NCBI GenBank assembly: GCA_020721965.1 | Contig: DYLS01000006.1 | Location: forward strand, 8,387-72,386 | DNA length: 64,000 bases | Source of the DNA: Blastopirellula marina | Lineage (GTDB): Bacteria; Planctomycetota; Planctomycetia; Pirellulales; Thermoguttaceae | Reading direction: 5' to 3' | Shown: positions 20,229 to 29,263 of the stretch, piece by piece | Layout: each line of letters begins with the position of its first letter | Position numbering within the stretch: the stretch's first letter is position 1 | Notes under the pieces: model-generated | Seen by the model: only the letters and a program-made list of their open reading frames with translations | The model's database searches: none | What the model was told of the DNA's origin: nothing | Program-made: the position numbers and the translations under genes

Positions 20229-21137
20229 TCAAGCCACACGCTCCGCCAAATTCTCGATTTCCAATCGGAGGAGACGCTCGCGAAGCTCACGCGGATTCTG
20301 GGGGCGACGGAGCGGGTCCACCGCCAACATGGACATGACTAGGCTCGCCACCTCTTTCCCAATCCAAGAGGCCCAAGTTCGGGGGCCTGGAATACGAACC
20401 TCGCGGTGAATACGAGTGAGATCAGTGGGTGATTGGACGCGATACGGTCGCTTCCCTGTCAGCAATTGATAGAGGATGACTCCCAAGCTGTAGATATCGC
20501 CGCGGATGTCCGGCGGAATGTTGCCGCAGATCCATTCAGGAGCCAAATAGTTGATCGTGCCTGCCACCCAAGGGCGTTGGCGACTTGTGGACCCTTCCAA
20601 GCGTCGGGCAAAGCCAAGGTCCAGCAGGGTCACGTGCCCAGCGGCAGAGATCATCAAATTGGAGGGCTTGATGTCGCCGTGTAACCAGCCCATTGACCAA
20701 AGCGATTCCAAAGCCTCGGCCGCTTGCCGGATGATCCAGAGGGATTCGGCCACCGGCTGAGCATGACCGCTGTTCAGATCCACTTCCAAGGTCTTCCCGG
20801 ATAGGAACGGCATGACCACGAAAAACGGACGTTCTTCCACGTGAGCCGATAAGATCGGGACCACATGCCGGTGCGATACCGCTTGCCCAACTTTCGCCTC
20901 CGTCCGCAGCAATGAAATGGCGAAAGGGTCGTTTTCGAGATGAGAGTGGAGTACTTTGATCGCATAGTTTCCAATGGTGGGAGATGTTCGCGGAGCAGCC
21001 CGGTAAACCGTACTCCAGCTACCGACAGCGACACGCTGGTGGGCCATCCAATCGCCGAACTCCAGACGATCGCGGAGCGTAGCCTCACTGCAAGGCCGCG
21101 TCGATCCGACCCGATTTGCGACGTGCGATTCAGACAC
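20229..21137 (-). CDS. Soluble Ser/Thr protein kinase
   Basis: The 302-residue protein is a Hanks-type kinase domain with little else: a Gly-loop region VGSWSTVYRA, the VAIK-like NYAIKVL lysine, the catalytic loop HGDIKPSNLMI, the Mg loop LLDLGFAR and the activation segment GTINYLAPEW, then DIYSLGVILYQLLTGKRPY. The usual HRD is HGD and the usual DFG is DLG, both seen in active bacterial kinases. No membrane segment, PASTA or TPR domain is present, so it is cytosolic. The GTG at 21137 has GGAGG (21144-21148) with 6-nt spacing. The substrate is unknown. Confidence 0.85.
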   Translation of the reverse strand: MSESHVANRVGSTRPCSEATLRDRLEFGDWMAHQRVAVGSWSTVYRAAPRTSPTIGNYAIKVLHSHLENDPFAISLLRTEAKVGQAVSHRHVVPILSAHVEERPFFVVMPFLSGKTLEVDLNSGHAQPVAESLWIIRQAAEALESLWSMGWLHGDIKPSNLMISAAGHVTLLDLGFARRLEGSTSRQRPWVAGTINYLAPEWICGNIPPDIRGDIYSLGVILYQLLTGKRPYRVQSPTDLTRIHREVRIPGPRTWASWIGKEVASLVMSMLAVDPLRRPQNPRELRERLLRLEIENLAERVA

Positions 21138-21456
21138 GCTTATCCTCCGACAATGGTGTCCCCTTGATCTTGATATCGGTAACTCCTCCGTACGCAAGCG
21201 ACCGGCGAGCACTTCCCCCGCGGGATGCGTTTCAACGAAGCAAGAGTTAAGATTCGCCTATTCGGTGTGGGCCGCAAAACTCCCCCGACTGTCGCCACTG
21301 CGCGGATCGATCTGGGCGACGCATCGATGGGTGGCACGAGACCAAGACGGCGTGCAGGGGAGCCTCGCTCCGATTTTCGGCCTCGATTTTCGGCAGATTT
21401 TGCCGGAAGGCGAGTGGGCGAGTTGGGGCGGAACCTTGGAATGTCGAGGCGAAAGC

Positions 21457-21500
21457 GAAAAAATGCCGGTTCGAGGCTTTGAGACGGGCTTCGAACCGGC
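21457..21500 (-). terminator. Rho-independent terminator of pfp
   Basis: On the minus strand a perfect 10-bp stem (21465-21474 pairs with 21491-21500, GCCGGTTCGA with TCGAACCGGC) is followed by ATTTTTTC. It lies about 45 nt after the phosphofructokinase stop codon. Confidence 0.75.
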
Positions 21501-21542
21501 GTAGGCTTTTGTCTAGGGCGGGTTACGCGCAGCAAGAGCGGC

Positions 21543-22904
21543 TCACGTCAGGGGACGTTCCAAATACCGCGCCAATTGATGGAAGTCGCAATCCGGTGAT
21601 ACAAGCCGCTCCTTGGCACGAAGTCGCGACATATCGATCAGATCCTCGAACCTGGGATACAAAAGGCTGAGATCGCCACTTACCGAGACCATGACGCCAT
21701 CGAGTCCGTTTTCTGCTAACGCGCGGTAGGCGCCCACGCCCAATTGGCTGCCCAAGATAATGTCAAACGCTGTGGGGTGGTGACAGCGGACTTCGTAACC
21801 GAACTGGAGGGCGTTGATTTTGAGGGGTTTTTCGCCACGATCAGCCAGGGCTTGATTGACCAATCTGGCGATCCGGCCGGTGAACTTGATCTGCGAAACG
21901 GGGAAATGGCCGAAGGAGTCCGGTTCCAAAGCAGCGAATTCGTCCTCCGAGACGCATTTGTGGAGATCTTCCAACGGAAAGTATTCGCCAATACCCTCAG
22001 CCAACACGATTACCCCATAGCTCTTGCCGACTGCCTTTCTGGCGATGATGGTGTCGGCAATTCTCGCAGTCATGGCTCGCACGTCGATGACGTTCCGCAT
22101 CTGCGGCTTACCGGTTTCTCGATCCATGACTTCCTTGCCGGTTTTGGGGTTGACGGTAACTTCCGTCTTCCACCATTCCTTGGGAATGTCTTCGAGGCTG
22201 ATCACCAGGGCGGCTTCTCCGGCGATGGCCGCGCCGTAAGCCAACCAACCGGCCTTGCGGCCCATCACCTGAACCAAATAGTAGGCCCCGGCAGCCTTGC
22301 CGTCCGCGAGAAGATTGCGAAGCTGGGTGGCCAGCATCTCCACCGCCGTGAAATAGCCAAACGTGAAATCGATCCCATGGTAATCGTTATCGATGGTCTT
22401 TGGCAGATGCACAACCGCGATGCGAGGCTGGTCCTTGGGGAGTCGATCCTGAAACAGCTTAAACTTCGCGGCCGTGGTCAACGTGTCATCTCCCCCGATC
22501 GAGATCAGGGCATCCACCTCCAAGGATCGCAAAGCCTCGTAAACCGTCCTCAAGGGGGCGGCCTTTTCCGGATCGTTGAGGTCCTCTTCTTTCGTCAACG
22601 CCTTGCCGGGATTGGCCCGAGCTGTCCCAATGATGATCCCCGCACTGCTACGTACTTGTTCTAGAGTGTCGCCGTGCAGCAGGCGATACGCCTTGCCCTC
22701 GACGAGCCGCTTCTCTGGCGTGTAGTGCATGAGGTGGGAGTAGCCGTGATGGATTCCCAGGACCTCGATTCCGTTCTGCGAAAACGCAATCGCCGCGCTC
22801 CCGATCACCGCATTCGCGGCGGGCGCGGGACCTCCAGAGAAGAGAATAGCGACACGTTGGATGCGTGTGTTCGGTTTCTCCGGTGTTGCAAGTGCATTTC
22901 CCAT
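21543..22904 (-). CDS. pfp: Phosphofructokinase, probably pyrophosphate-dependent
   Basis: This enzyme phosphorylates fructose-6-phosphate in glycolysis; with PPi as donor the step is reversible. The 453-residue protein has the donor motif GGDDTLT, where a second Asp replaces the Gly of ATP enzymes (GGDGS). The catalytic loop PKTIDND has Lys where ATP enzymes have Gly. Both substitutions are the established markers of PPi use. Length and the MGRKAGWLAYGAA segment fit the long PPi-PFK group. The ATG at 22904 has GAGG 5 nt upstream; in-frame starts further up lack this. A strong terminator follows. Confidence 0.88.
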   Translation of the reverse strand: MGNALATPEKPNTRIQRVAILFSGGPAPAANAVIGSAAIAFSQNGIEVLGIHHGYSHLMHYTPEKRLVEGKAYRLLHGDTLEQVRSSAGIIIGTARANPGKALTKEEDLNDPEKAAPLRTVYEALRSLEVDALISIGGDDTLTTAAKFKLFQDRLPKDQPRIAVVHLPKTIDNDYHGIDFTFGYFTAVEMLATQLRNLLADGKAAGAYYLVQVMGRKAGWLAYGAAIAGEAALVISLEDIPKEWWKTEVTVNPKTGKEVMDRETGKPQMRNVIDVRAMTARIADTIIARKAVGKSYGVIVLAEGIGEYFPLEDLHKCVSEDEFAALEPDSFGHFPVSQIKFTGRIARLVNQALADRGEKPLKINALQFGYEVRCHHPTAFDIILGSQLGVGAYRALAENGLDGVMVSVSGDLSLLYPRFEDLIDMSRLRAKERLVSPDCDFHQLARYLERPLT

Positions 22905-23216
22905 GTTGGCCTCGTTCCCATTCATAAGCACCACAAAAGCATAAAACGCTCTGGAACAAACCGCTCCCGGCACAGCTACGCTCGCCGCACCCAGGTAGTA
23001 CGCCGCCCCTATATGGATATGGCGTGGGCGATGGCGCGAATAGCATGAGATGTTTGATTTTACCGCATGCTCTGCTCCCTTATAAGGCTCCCAGCCGAGC
23101 GTGCCGTGCGAAGTGAGGCAGAGAATTATCGACCTTTTCCTGCTCCCCTGACTATTCCCCCAATCCCGTCTCCCGTCTCCTAATCCCGTCTCCCAATCCC
23201 GGCCTATTCATCTTAA

Positions 23217-23321
23217 TCCTACAGCGCCACGTCCGTGTGCCTGCATGATGCGCCCACCATACGTCGCAATGCGTTGTTTCCTATCACGACAAAATGTTGA
23301 GAACAACCCAGCGCTATAGCA
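23217..23321 (+). mobile_element. M1 element copy C, with TTAA duplication
   Basis: This 105-bp copy runs from TCCTACAGCGC to GCGCTATAGCA (inverted repeats, two mismatches) and is flanked on both sides by TTAA (23213-23216 and 23322-23325). It is closest to copy F at 42280. The rest of the 22974-23558 spacer shows only a short CCCGTCTCC-type repetition at 23159-23203 and no gene. Confidence 0.8.
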
Positions 23322-23558
23322 TTAAGCCGCGTGGACACCGGCAGCGGTCCTTTCCCTCTTCCCCTTGGATGCGTTTCCGGGCATTGGGATCGAATCCGCG
23401 TCTCCAGCGCTGTGTGCCGCAAGCCCTGACCCTTTCTCGTGGATCGTACCGCCGGAGGCGATGCCTTGTGCGGCAGCGCCACCCTTCTCTCCTTTCCACT
23501 TCCGCCAGCCAAGGTCCGACGGGGTCCGCAACCCCGGGCCAGATGCCGCTCGCTTTGG

Positions 23559-25025
23559 TCATTTCCCGATGCAGAATCGCGAAAAGACGCGATCCAATAT
23601 ATCCTCCGTATAAACGGCTCCGACAATTTCTCCCAAACTCTCTAATGCGGCTCGCAGGGATGCCGAGAGATATTCGTCCGCGAGAGAGTCTGTCGCGAGT
23701 GCGAGTGCCTCATCCAGTGCGGAGAGGGCGAGGTCCAAGCATCGCCGGGTGGCGGAGGCGACAGAAAGAATCATCGGTCGGGACGAGGCATGTTGGGACA
23801 GAAACGAGACAATTTGATTTCGTAGGAATTGGATTCCTTCGCCCGTCGCCGCGCTTGTCAAAACGTCGGGCTGAATGCCTGGAGGAAAGGCCCATCCTTC
23901 GGTCAGGTCACACTTCGTGGCCACCAGCAAACAACGACTTCGAACACCGGTCACGAATGCCCGCTCCGCCTGGCTGACTACCGAACGGCAATCCGTACAA
24001 AATAGCAGCAGGTCGGCGGACTGGGCGGCATTCTCGGAGAAACGCCTTGCCGCAATATCGGGAGGAAGGGGATTGGCCTCGGACGAGCCATCATCGGGCG
24101 ATCCATCGCGTTTGAAGGCGGCTGGAAGCGGCCGCGGCTCTGCTGACATGGAGAAATCCTCAACCCCGGCGGTGTCGATCAGCAGGATCGGAGTCCCCTG
24201 CCATTCCGTCTCAGCAGCCAGGCAATCGCGTGTCGTGCCCGGCAAGTCCGCCACGATGGCCCTCTCGCCCTCGAGCAGGGCGTTGAAGAGGCTGCTTTTG
24301 CCGACGTTCGGGCGACCCAGGAGTACAACTCGATGGCCTTCCCGAGCGTCGCTGCGCGCGTGGAGACCGCCAAGCAGGTTTTGGAGCTGGTCCCGGGCAT
24401 GGCGCAGTCGCTGTTCCACGTCGGAGCGAGAAATGAAGGTCAGATCCTCATCGGCGAAATCCAGTCCGGCCTCTAGCTCCACGAGCAGATCCAGCAACTC
24501 TTCGCGAAGCCGACGGATCGGGGATGCGATTCCCCCGGCCAGTTGCCGCAGCGCTGCCGCAAGTTCGCCGTCGTTGCCAGCCGCGACCACGGCCGCGACG
24601 GCCTCGGCCTGACTCAGATCGATTCGCCCCGCGAGAAATGCCCGCAGTGTAAATTCGCCAGGTCGGGCCTGACGAACCATCATTTCAGCAAGGCAAGCCT
24701 GGAGCAGCACGGGGGAACCGATAGTGTGAATCTCAGCGCAGACCTGCCCGGTATAACTCCGCTGCCCCGGCCAATACAAGATCGTCGCTGGCCAGGGTTG
24801 TCGGATGTTCTTCACCTTCAACAAGGCCGGTCGCACGAACGGCTCGGAGAGCGGCGGGGCCTCGCTATCGATAGGGAACTCCGCCACGCGGATTACCGCT
24901 TGCCAAGCGTCCGGCCCGGTGACTCGAAGAATCCCTCGCGCCCCACATCCCAATGGCGAGGCCACGGCGGCGATGGTGTCGTCCCAGCCCGTGTCCATAA
25001 GCTCGCTCGTGCTCAGGAACTTCAC
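23559..25025 (-). CDS. mnmE: tRNA uridine-5-carboxymethylaminomethyl modification GTPase
   Basis: MnmE with MnmG modifies U34 of several tRNAs. The 488-residue protein has the N-terminal THF-binding domain (DTIAAVASP, GRIDLSQAEAV) and the inserted G domain with G1 GRPNVGKSS (237-245), LPGTTRD, DTAG (284-287) and TKCDL. The C-terminal FCIGK carries the catalytic Cys. About 35 residues, rich in Pro, Ser, Asp and Glu, lie between DTAG and the switch II helix (about 289-324), longer than usual. The GTG start overlaps the yidC stop by four bases, so the pair is translationally coupled; a second ATG at 24998 is possible. Confidence 0.93.
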   Translation of the reverse strand: MKFLSTSELMDTGWDDTIAAVASPLGCGARGILRVTGPDAWQAVIRVAEFPIDSEAPPLSEPFVRPALLKVKNIRQPWPATILYWPGQRSYTGQVCAEIHTIGSPVLLQACLAEMMVRQARPGEFTLRAFLAGRIDLSQAEAVAAVVAAGNDGELAAALRQLAGGIASPIRRLREELLDLLVELEAGLDFADEDLTFISRSDVEQRLRHARDQLQNLLGGLHARSDAREGHRVVLLGRPNVGKSSLFNALLEGERAIVADLPGTTRDCLAAETEWQGTPILLIDTAGVEDFSMSAEPRPLPAAFKRDGSPDDGSSEANPLPPDIAARRFSENAAQSADLLLFCTDCRSVVSQAERAFVTGVRSRCLLVATKCDLTEGWAFPPGIQPDVLTSAATGEGIQFLRNQIVSFLSQHASSRPMILSVASATRRCLDLALSALDEALALATDSLADEYLSASLRAALESLGEIVGAVYTEDILDRVFSRFCIGK

Positions 25026-27640
25026 ATGCGGCGGCGCAGCTTTTCGGGTCTGCGTTTCGGCGTGCCCTTTCGGTCCACTCGCTCCGCTGGTTTAGGGGAT
25101 TTGTCGCCGTCCACCGTTTGCCGCAGACGGCGATCCCATTCTTCGATCCACTTCAAGATCGCTGCCTTCCAACGCCTCGGAGGGTTCCGCTTGGCTTCTG
25201 TAGGCTCCGCTGGTTTCATCTGCAACAGCACGTGCCGCTCGCCCAATCCCCACACGCTGGAGATGATGAAATACAGACACAAGCCACTGGGCACTTTATA
25301 GAATAGAATGCCCATAAACACCATCATGAACGTCATCACTTTCTGTTGCATCGCCGCATTTTCGTCAGCGGGGGGTGGCATCATTTTCTTCTGCTGCCAA
25401 AGGAAAATAATGATCGTAAGAACGGGTAAGAGATTAACATACGGGCCGAGCGCGAACATCCCTTGGCCGCGGTTGAACCATTCAGGCCAGAAATAACTCC
25501 AGTTGAATAGCATGTCGGGTGCCGCCAAATTGGAACACCAGCGAAGGCTTTCCGTAATCAGCGGGGCCTGTCGCAGCTCGACGTCGATCGCCAACGCCTT
25601 GTATAAACCTATGAAAATCGGAAGCTGAATAAAAAGCACAAGACAACCGGAAAACGGGCTGTAGTTGTGACGCCGAAACAGTTCTTGAATCCGCTCGTTC
25701 CGCTCTTGCAAGTCTTTATATTGCTCTTGAATGCGTTTTATTTCGGGCTGCAATTCCTGCATTTTCTGGGCGCTGAGCGTCTGCTTGCGACTAATCGGGA
25801 ACATGCATAGCCGCACAATTGCAGTAAGCATTAAAATAGCCAAACCATAGTTGAAGACTGCATAATCGTGAAACAGGTGAAGCAATCTGGTCATCGGCTC
25901 GGCTACAAACCAAAACCAACCGTATTGGATCAGCCCGTGCAAATCGTACGCGTTCAACAGGTCTTGCCGTTTCGGGCCAAGAAAAATCCTATACTCGTGG
26001 CTGAGAGATTCACGAGGGGCTAGGGTCGCGGGGCGCGAGGTGAGGCGGCAGGATACATTTGTCAAAAACTCATAATTGCGCTCGGGCGTGCCGATGCGGT
26101 AGGGTCGCACGTCGTCGAACCACAGCGATTGGGGATTTTCCTTTTTGGGAATGAGTATGGCCGAAAAGTATTGAGCGTCCACTCCTACTGCCGTGACGTT
26201 CTCGGATTGGTCGTTCCAAGGAACACCGGCCTTGTCCCGCGCGATGGAGTAGCACGATACCAGGCGAAGGCCGCCACTCCCCAGCTTTACGGCAACGTCG
26301 CGAAGCCCAACCGCGGACCAACTGTTGCTCATCTTGCGGGCATACCAGGCGCCCTCTGTCGGCAGCCCATTGGGACCGTCCAACTGGTACGCGACTGCGA
26401 CGGCTCGATCACCGACGTTGAAGCACTCCACGGTAAGTGTCAAATGGTAGTTGGTTTCATCCAGGTTGGATAACTGCGTGGGATCGCCCTTGGCAAGCCG
26501 GTAGGTCTTGGTAAGAACGATGTTCTTGTCGGGCAGCCAGACGCCAAAGCGGATACTGTCCCGAATTCGCTCCGGATGGTCGGTGAGGTCTTGTTCAGGC
26601 CACGCTTGGGGACGCCGTGGATCCACATGCTCCGGTAAGACTCTCCAGACGCGGGTCCGCAGCGATACACCCGGCAATTCCAGTTCCAACTGACGGCGTA
26701 CCAGCTCCTCGCGTTCGACAGGGCTTTGTGTCTTGGCGGTACGCTCTTCCATAGCAAGGCGTCGATCCAAGAGGCGATCCTTATCGAATTGCGCCAGCGT
26801 CGTCAGAAAGGATAATGGTGCCCTCTCTTCCGGTCGGATCAGTTCGAGCGGCATCCTGCGGAGCGTGGCACTAAGTTTCAGCGCGCGGTCTCCCCGCAGT
26901 ACATCGAGGGTGACCGTTTGCCCCGGTCGTGTTCGAGCAAGGATGGCTTTCAGCGAACGGAGGTCCACGACCTTTTGTCCGTCGATCGCGCGGAGAAGAT
27001 CACCGGGGCGCAGCCCTGCCTCAGCGGCAGGTGTACCCGGCCCCACAATATCGACGGGTAAGCCGTCTCCAATCAGGCCCGAATCCCCCACGATGTCGCC
27101 CAGGTACCCCCCCCAATATTCCGTATCGCAATACCGTGGGTTATTCAATTCGACGCGGACGACCGCCGCTCCCTCATTGGAAAGCGTGACCAGCATCCGG
27201 TAGGGCTGGTTCGAATCCAACGTTCCCAGCGTGAAATACGCTGGTGGTGGGTCTGGTGGGGCAGCCACTTGCCGCGGAGGTCTGCCGGGTTGATCCTGAT
27301 GTGCCTCCGGTTGGATCTCGCCCTGGCCCGGTTTTGCGTCGGAGGCAGCCGTGGCCGAGGCCCCCCCCCCATCCGTCGGGACATGCCTTGGGCCGTTCGA
27401 GTGTCGCTCTTTCGATTCACGCTGGGTGCCGCCGTTCTCGCCCTCTTTCCCAGCGTCGTCCGCAGTAGCCTTGCCCGGAACCTTGGCCGGATTGCCCACG
27501 GCCTGCGTGAGATCCTCCTGGCCTTTCTTGGCGAAGCGGGACATGAAATAGAAATTGGCAACAATAATTACCATTGCGAGGGCGAGAAATAGGAAATATC
27601 GCCCAAGTTCTGGTTGATTGCCGTTGGTAGGCTCTAGCAT
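25022..27640 (-). CDS. yidC: Membrane insertase YidC with an embedded PDZ domain
   Basis: YidC inserts and folds inner-membrane proteins. The 872-residue protein has an N-terminal membrane anchor (about 14-33), a low-complexity linker (about 40-130) and a large periplasmic region. The Oxa1 core (about 570-800) includes the conserved Arg in TAIVRLCMFPISRKQ and the LPIFIGLYKAL segment, and a Lys/Arg-rich tail follows. E. coli YidC has about 550 residues. Much of the extra length is a PDZ-like domain at about 193-262 (VDIVGPGTPAAEAGLRPGDL, then VLRGDRALKLSATLRR), between the halves of the periplasmic region. It overlaps mnmE downstream. The rpmH-rnpA genes often found upstream are absent. Confidence 0.92.
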   Translation of the reverse strand: MLEPTNGNQPELGRYFLFLALAMVIIVANFYFMSRFAKKGQEDLTQAVGNPAKVPGKATADDAGKEGENGGTQRESKERHSNGPRHVPTDGGGASATAASDAKPGQGEIQPEAHQDQPGRPPRQVAAPPDPPPAYFTLGTLDSNQPYRMLVTLSNEGAAVVRVELNNPRYCDTEYWGGYLGDIVGDSGLIGDGLPVDIVGPGTPAAEAGLRPGDLLRAIDGQKVVDLRSLKAILARTRPGQTVTLDVLRGDRALKLSATLRRMPLELIRPEERAPLSFLTTLAQFDKDRLLDRRLAMEERTAKTQSPVEREELVRRQLELELPGVSLRTRVWRVLPEHVDPRRPQAWPEQDLTDHPERIRDSIRFGVWLPDKNIVLTKTYRLAKGDPTQLSNLDETNYHLTLTVECFNVGDRAVAVAYQLDGPNGLPTEGAWYARKMSNSWSAVGLRDVAVKLGSGGLRLVSCYSIARDKAGVPWNDQSENVTAVGVDAQYFSAILIPKKENPQSLWFDDVRPYRIGTPERNYEFLTNVSCRLTSRPATLAPRESLSHEYRIFLGPKRQDLLNAYDLHGLIQYGWFWFVAEPMTRLLHLFHDYAVFNYGLAILMLTAIVRLCMFPISRKQTLSAQKMQELQPEIKRIQEQYKDLQERNERIQELFRRHNYSPFSGCLVLFIQLPIFIGLYKALAIDVELRQAPLITESLRWCSNLAAPDMLFNWSYFWPEWFNRGQGMFALGPYVNLLPVLTIIIFLWQQKKMMPPPADENAAMQQKVMTFMMVFMGILFYKVPSGLCLYFIISSVWGLGERHVLLQMKPAEPTEAKRNPPRRWKAAILKWIEEWDRRLRQTVDGDKSPKPAERVDRKGTPKRRPEKLRRRM

Positions 27641-27733
27641 CCAATAGGACTCCGTCCAATAGGGAGCGCGGGGCAGGCCCCGGTAAGCGTCACGTTGCAG
27701 GAATCTGGGGTGTTCTCGACGATCTGGCCTGGG

Positions 27734-28045
27734 TTAAATCGTGAATACGTAATTGTCAGGGCAATCGGCCGTTAATTCAAGCCGTTCCGGCGAATCGGGG
27801 AGCGGCCGTTGACACTTCCATCCTCCTACCCAAAAATGATAGTTTCTCTCCGGCGGAACGTCACACCGGAAACGCCGCGAGAGGCGGCTGCCTTTCTCTC
27901 GCTTTCGCCGCGATAACGAGCGGATAGCGGGAAAGGAATGGCCGCGTGATCGTCTGGGATCAAGCGTGCCGTCAGCGCCGTATTTTCGCGAGCGTCCCGT
28001 ATTCGCAGCGATACCACACGCTTGGGCACGTTGTGGCGTTTGCAA
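27734..28045 (-). pseudogene. Possible frameshifted gene remnant upstream of yidC
   Basis: Two minus-strand frames each look coding over part of this span. The 3' part reads DVPPERNYHFWVGGWKC to DCPDNYVFTI, ending at 27734. The 5' part reads protein-like in another frame (RIRDARENTALTARLIPDD, down to about 27870). One frameshift near 27870 would join them. I do not recognise the family. No intact gene fits in the 27641-28221 spacer. Confidence 0.3.
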
Positions 28046-28179
28046 TGAGGACCAGCGAAGGGGTAGTTTGCGAGGAGTGGCGAAGAATTGCGAACAATGT
28101 TGCTTGATAAGGCAAATTGGACAATGCGGTTAGGATAAAACTCTAAGTGCGCACATGCTTCTGTTCGCATCGTGACAGA

Positions 28180-28217
28180 TTTGTTAGAGGGAGACATCTT
28201 TGTTAGAGGGGGACATC
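28180..28217 (+). promoter_or_regulatory. Tandem 19-bp duplication in the argB leader
   Basis: Two adjacent 19-bp units (28180-28198 and 28199-28217) differ by one base; each contains TTGTTAGAGGG. The G-rich part of the second unit is the likely ribosome-binding site of argB, so the duplication creates a second, upstream copy of it. Confidence 0.6.
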
Positions 28218-28221
28218 GGGA

Positions 28222-29121
28222 TTGCAGCAAGCCGTTGAAAAAGCCGACGTTCTGATCGAAGCCTTACGGTGGATTCGCCAGTTTCGCGGAAAAGTCACCG
28301 TCATTAAATTGGGCGGCAGTGTACTTCAAGACGCACGGGCGATGACGCACCTGCTGCTCGATATCCTGTTCATGGAAACCGTGGGCATGCAGCCGGTGGT
28401 CGTTCACGGCGGCGGAGCTGCAATTTCGCGTGCGATGGAAAAGGCGGGGCTGCAACCGAAATTCGTCCAGGGCAGGCGATACACGGACGAGCCGACCTTG
28501 GCCATCGTGGAACAGATCTTGGCAGGGGAGTTGGCCCCCCAGTTGGCTCGCGAGATTCAGGACTTGGGCGGAAGTGCGGCGCCGTTAAGCGTTCGGACCA
28601 AAAACGTTCTTCTCGGTCGAAAGGCCGGATTGACCGGCCCCAACGGCGAAACCATCGACTTGGGGCTTGTCGGAGAAGTAACCCGCGTGGATCACGATGC
28701 GATCGCGGAGCTTTGCCGACGCGGGGTCGTGCCAATCATTCCTTCGCTGTGTGTTTCGGAGGAGGATGGTACGAAATTGAACGTGAACGCCGACCTGGCG
28801 GCGATGGCGGTGGCGGTGGCGATGCAGGCCGAAAAATTGGTATTCCTCAGCGATGTCAACGGAGTGCGAGCGAACAAGGATGATCCCAATTCCTTGATCG
28901 ACTCGCTCACCGTGCCTCAGGCTCGGGAATTGATTCGCTCCGGCGCGATCCAGACGGGGATGTTACCAAAGGTCGAGGCGTGCCTGGATACCCTGGCAAA
29001 AGGGGTAAATAAAATCCACATCATCGACGGTCGCCTCCGCCATTCCCTCCTCTTGGAGGTGTATACCACAAAAGGAGTGGGGACGGCCATCAGCCGGAAT
29101 GGGATCGTCAATCCCGCATAG
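28222..29121 (+). CDS. argB: Acetylglutamate kinase
   Basis: ArgB phosphorylates N-acetylglutamate, the second step of arginine synthesis. The 299-residue amino-acid kinase has KLGGSVL, the substrate loop [18 protein letters not shown] and FLSDVNGV. About 20 residues before the core form a predicted helix ([11 protein letters not shown]). In hexameric, arginine-inhibited enzymes such an N-terminal helix carries the feedback site, so inhibition by arginine is likely (inference). The start is TTG at 28222 behind a duplicated G-rich leader. It heads an argB-argD-argF cluster. Confidence 0.94.
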   Translation: MQQAVEKADVLIEALRWIRQFRGKVTVIKLGGSVLQDARAMTHLLLDILFMETVGMQPVVVHGGGAAISRAMEKAGLQPKFVQGRRYTDEPTLAIVEQILAGELAPQLAREIQDLGGSAAPLSVRTKNVLLGRKAGLTGPNGETIDLGLVGEVTRVDHDAIAELCRRGVVPIIPSLCVSEEDGTKLNVNADLAAMAVAVAMQAEKLVFLSDVNGVRANKDDPNSLIDSLTVPQARELIRSGAIQTGMLPKVEACLDTLAKGVNKIHIIDGRLRHSLLLEVYTTKGVGTAISRNGIVNPA

Positions 29122-29263
29122 TCCTCGATCCCGCCCTTCCGCTAAGGGCGTGGAACCGGAGTGCCGTTGGGTTCTTTAGAGTGTGTTTTCCATTCTTGGC
29201 TTTTAAGGCTCTTGGCTTTTACGGCGAAAATATTTCACTATCTTGTTAAGGCGGCTTGAAACC

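Noticed and set aside
23159-23203. Repeated CCCGTCTCC words
   Set aside because: Too short and irregular to be a defined repeat element.
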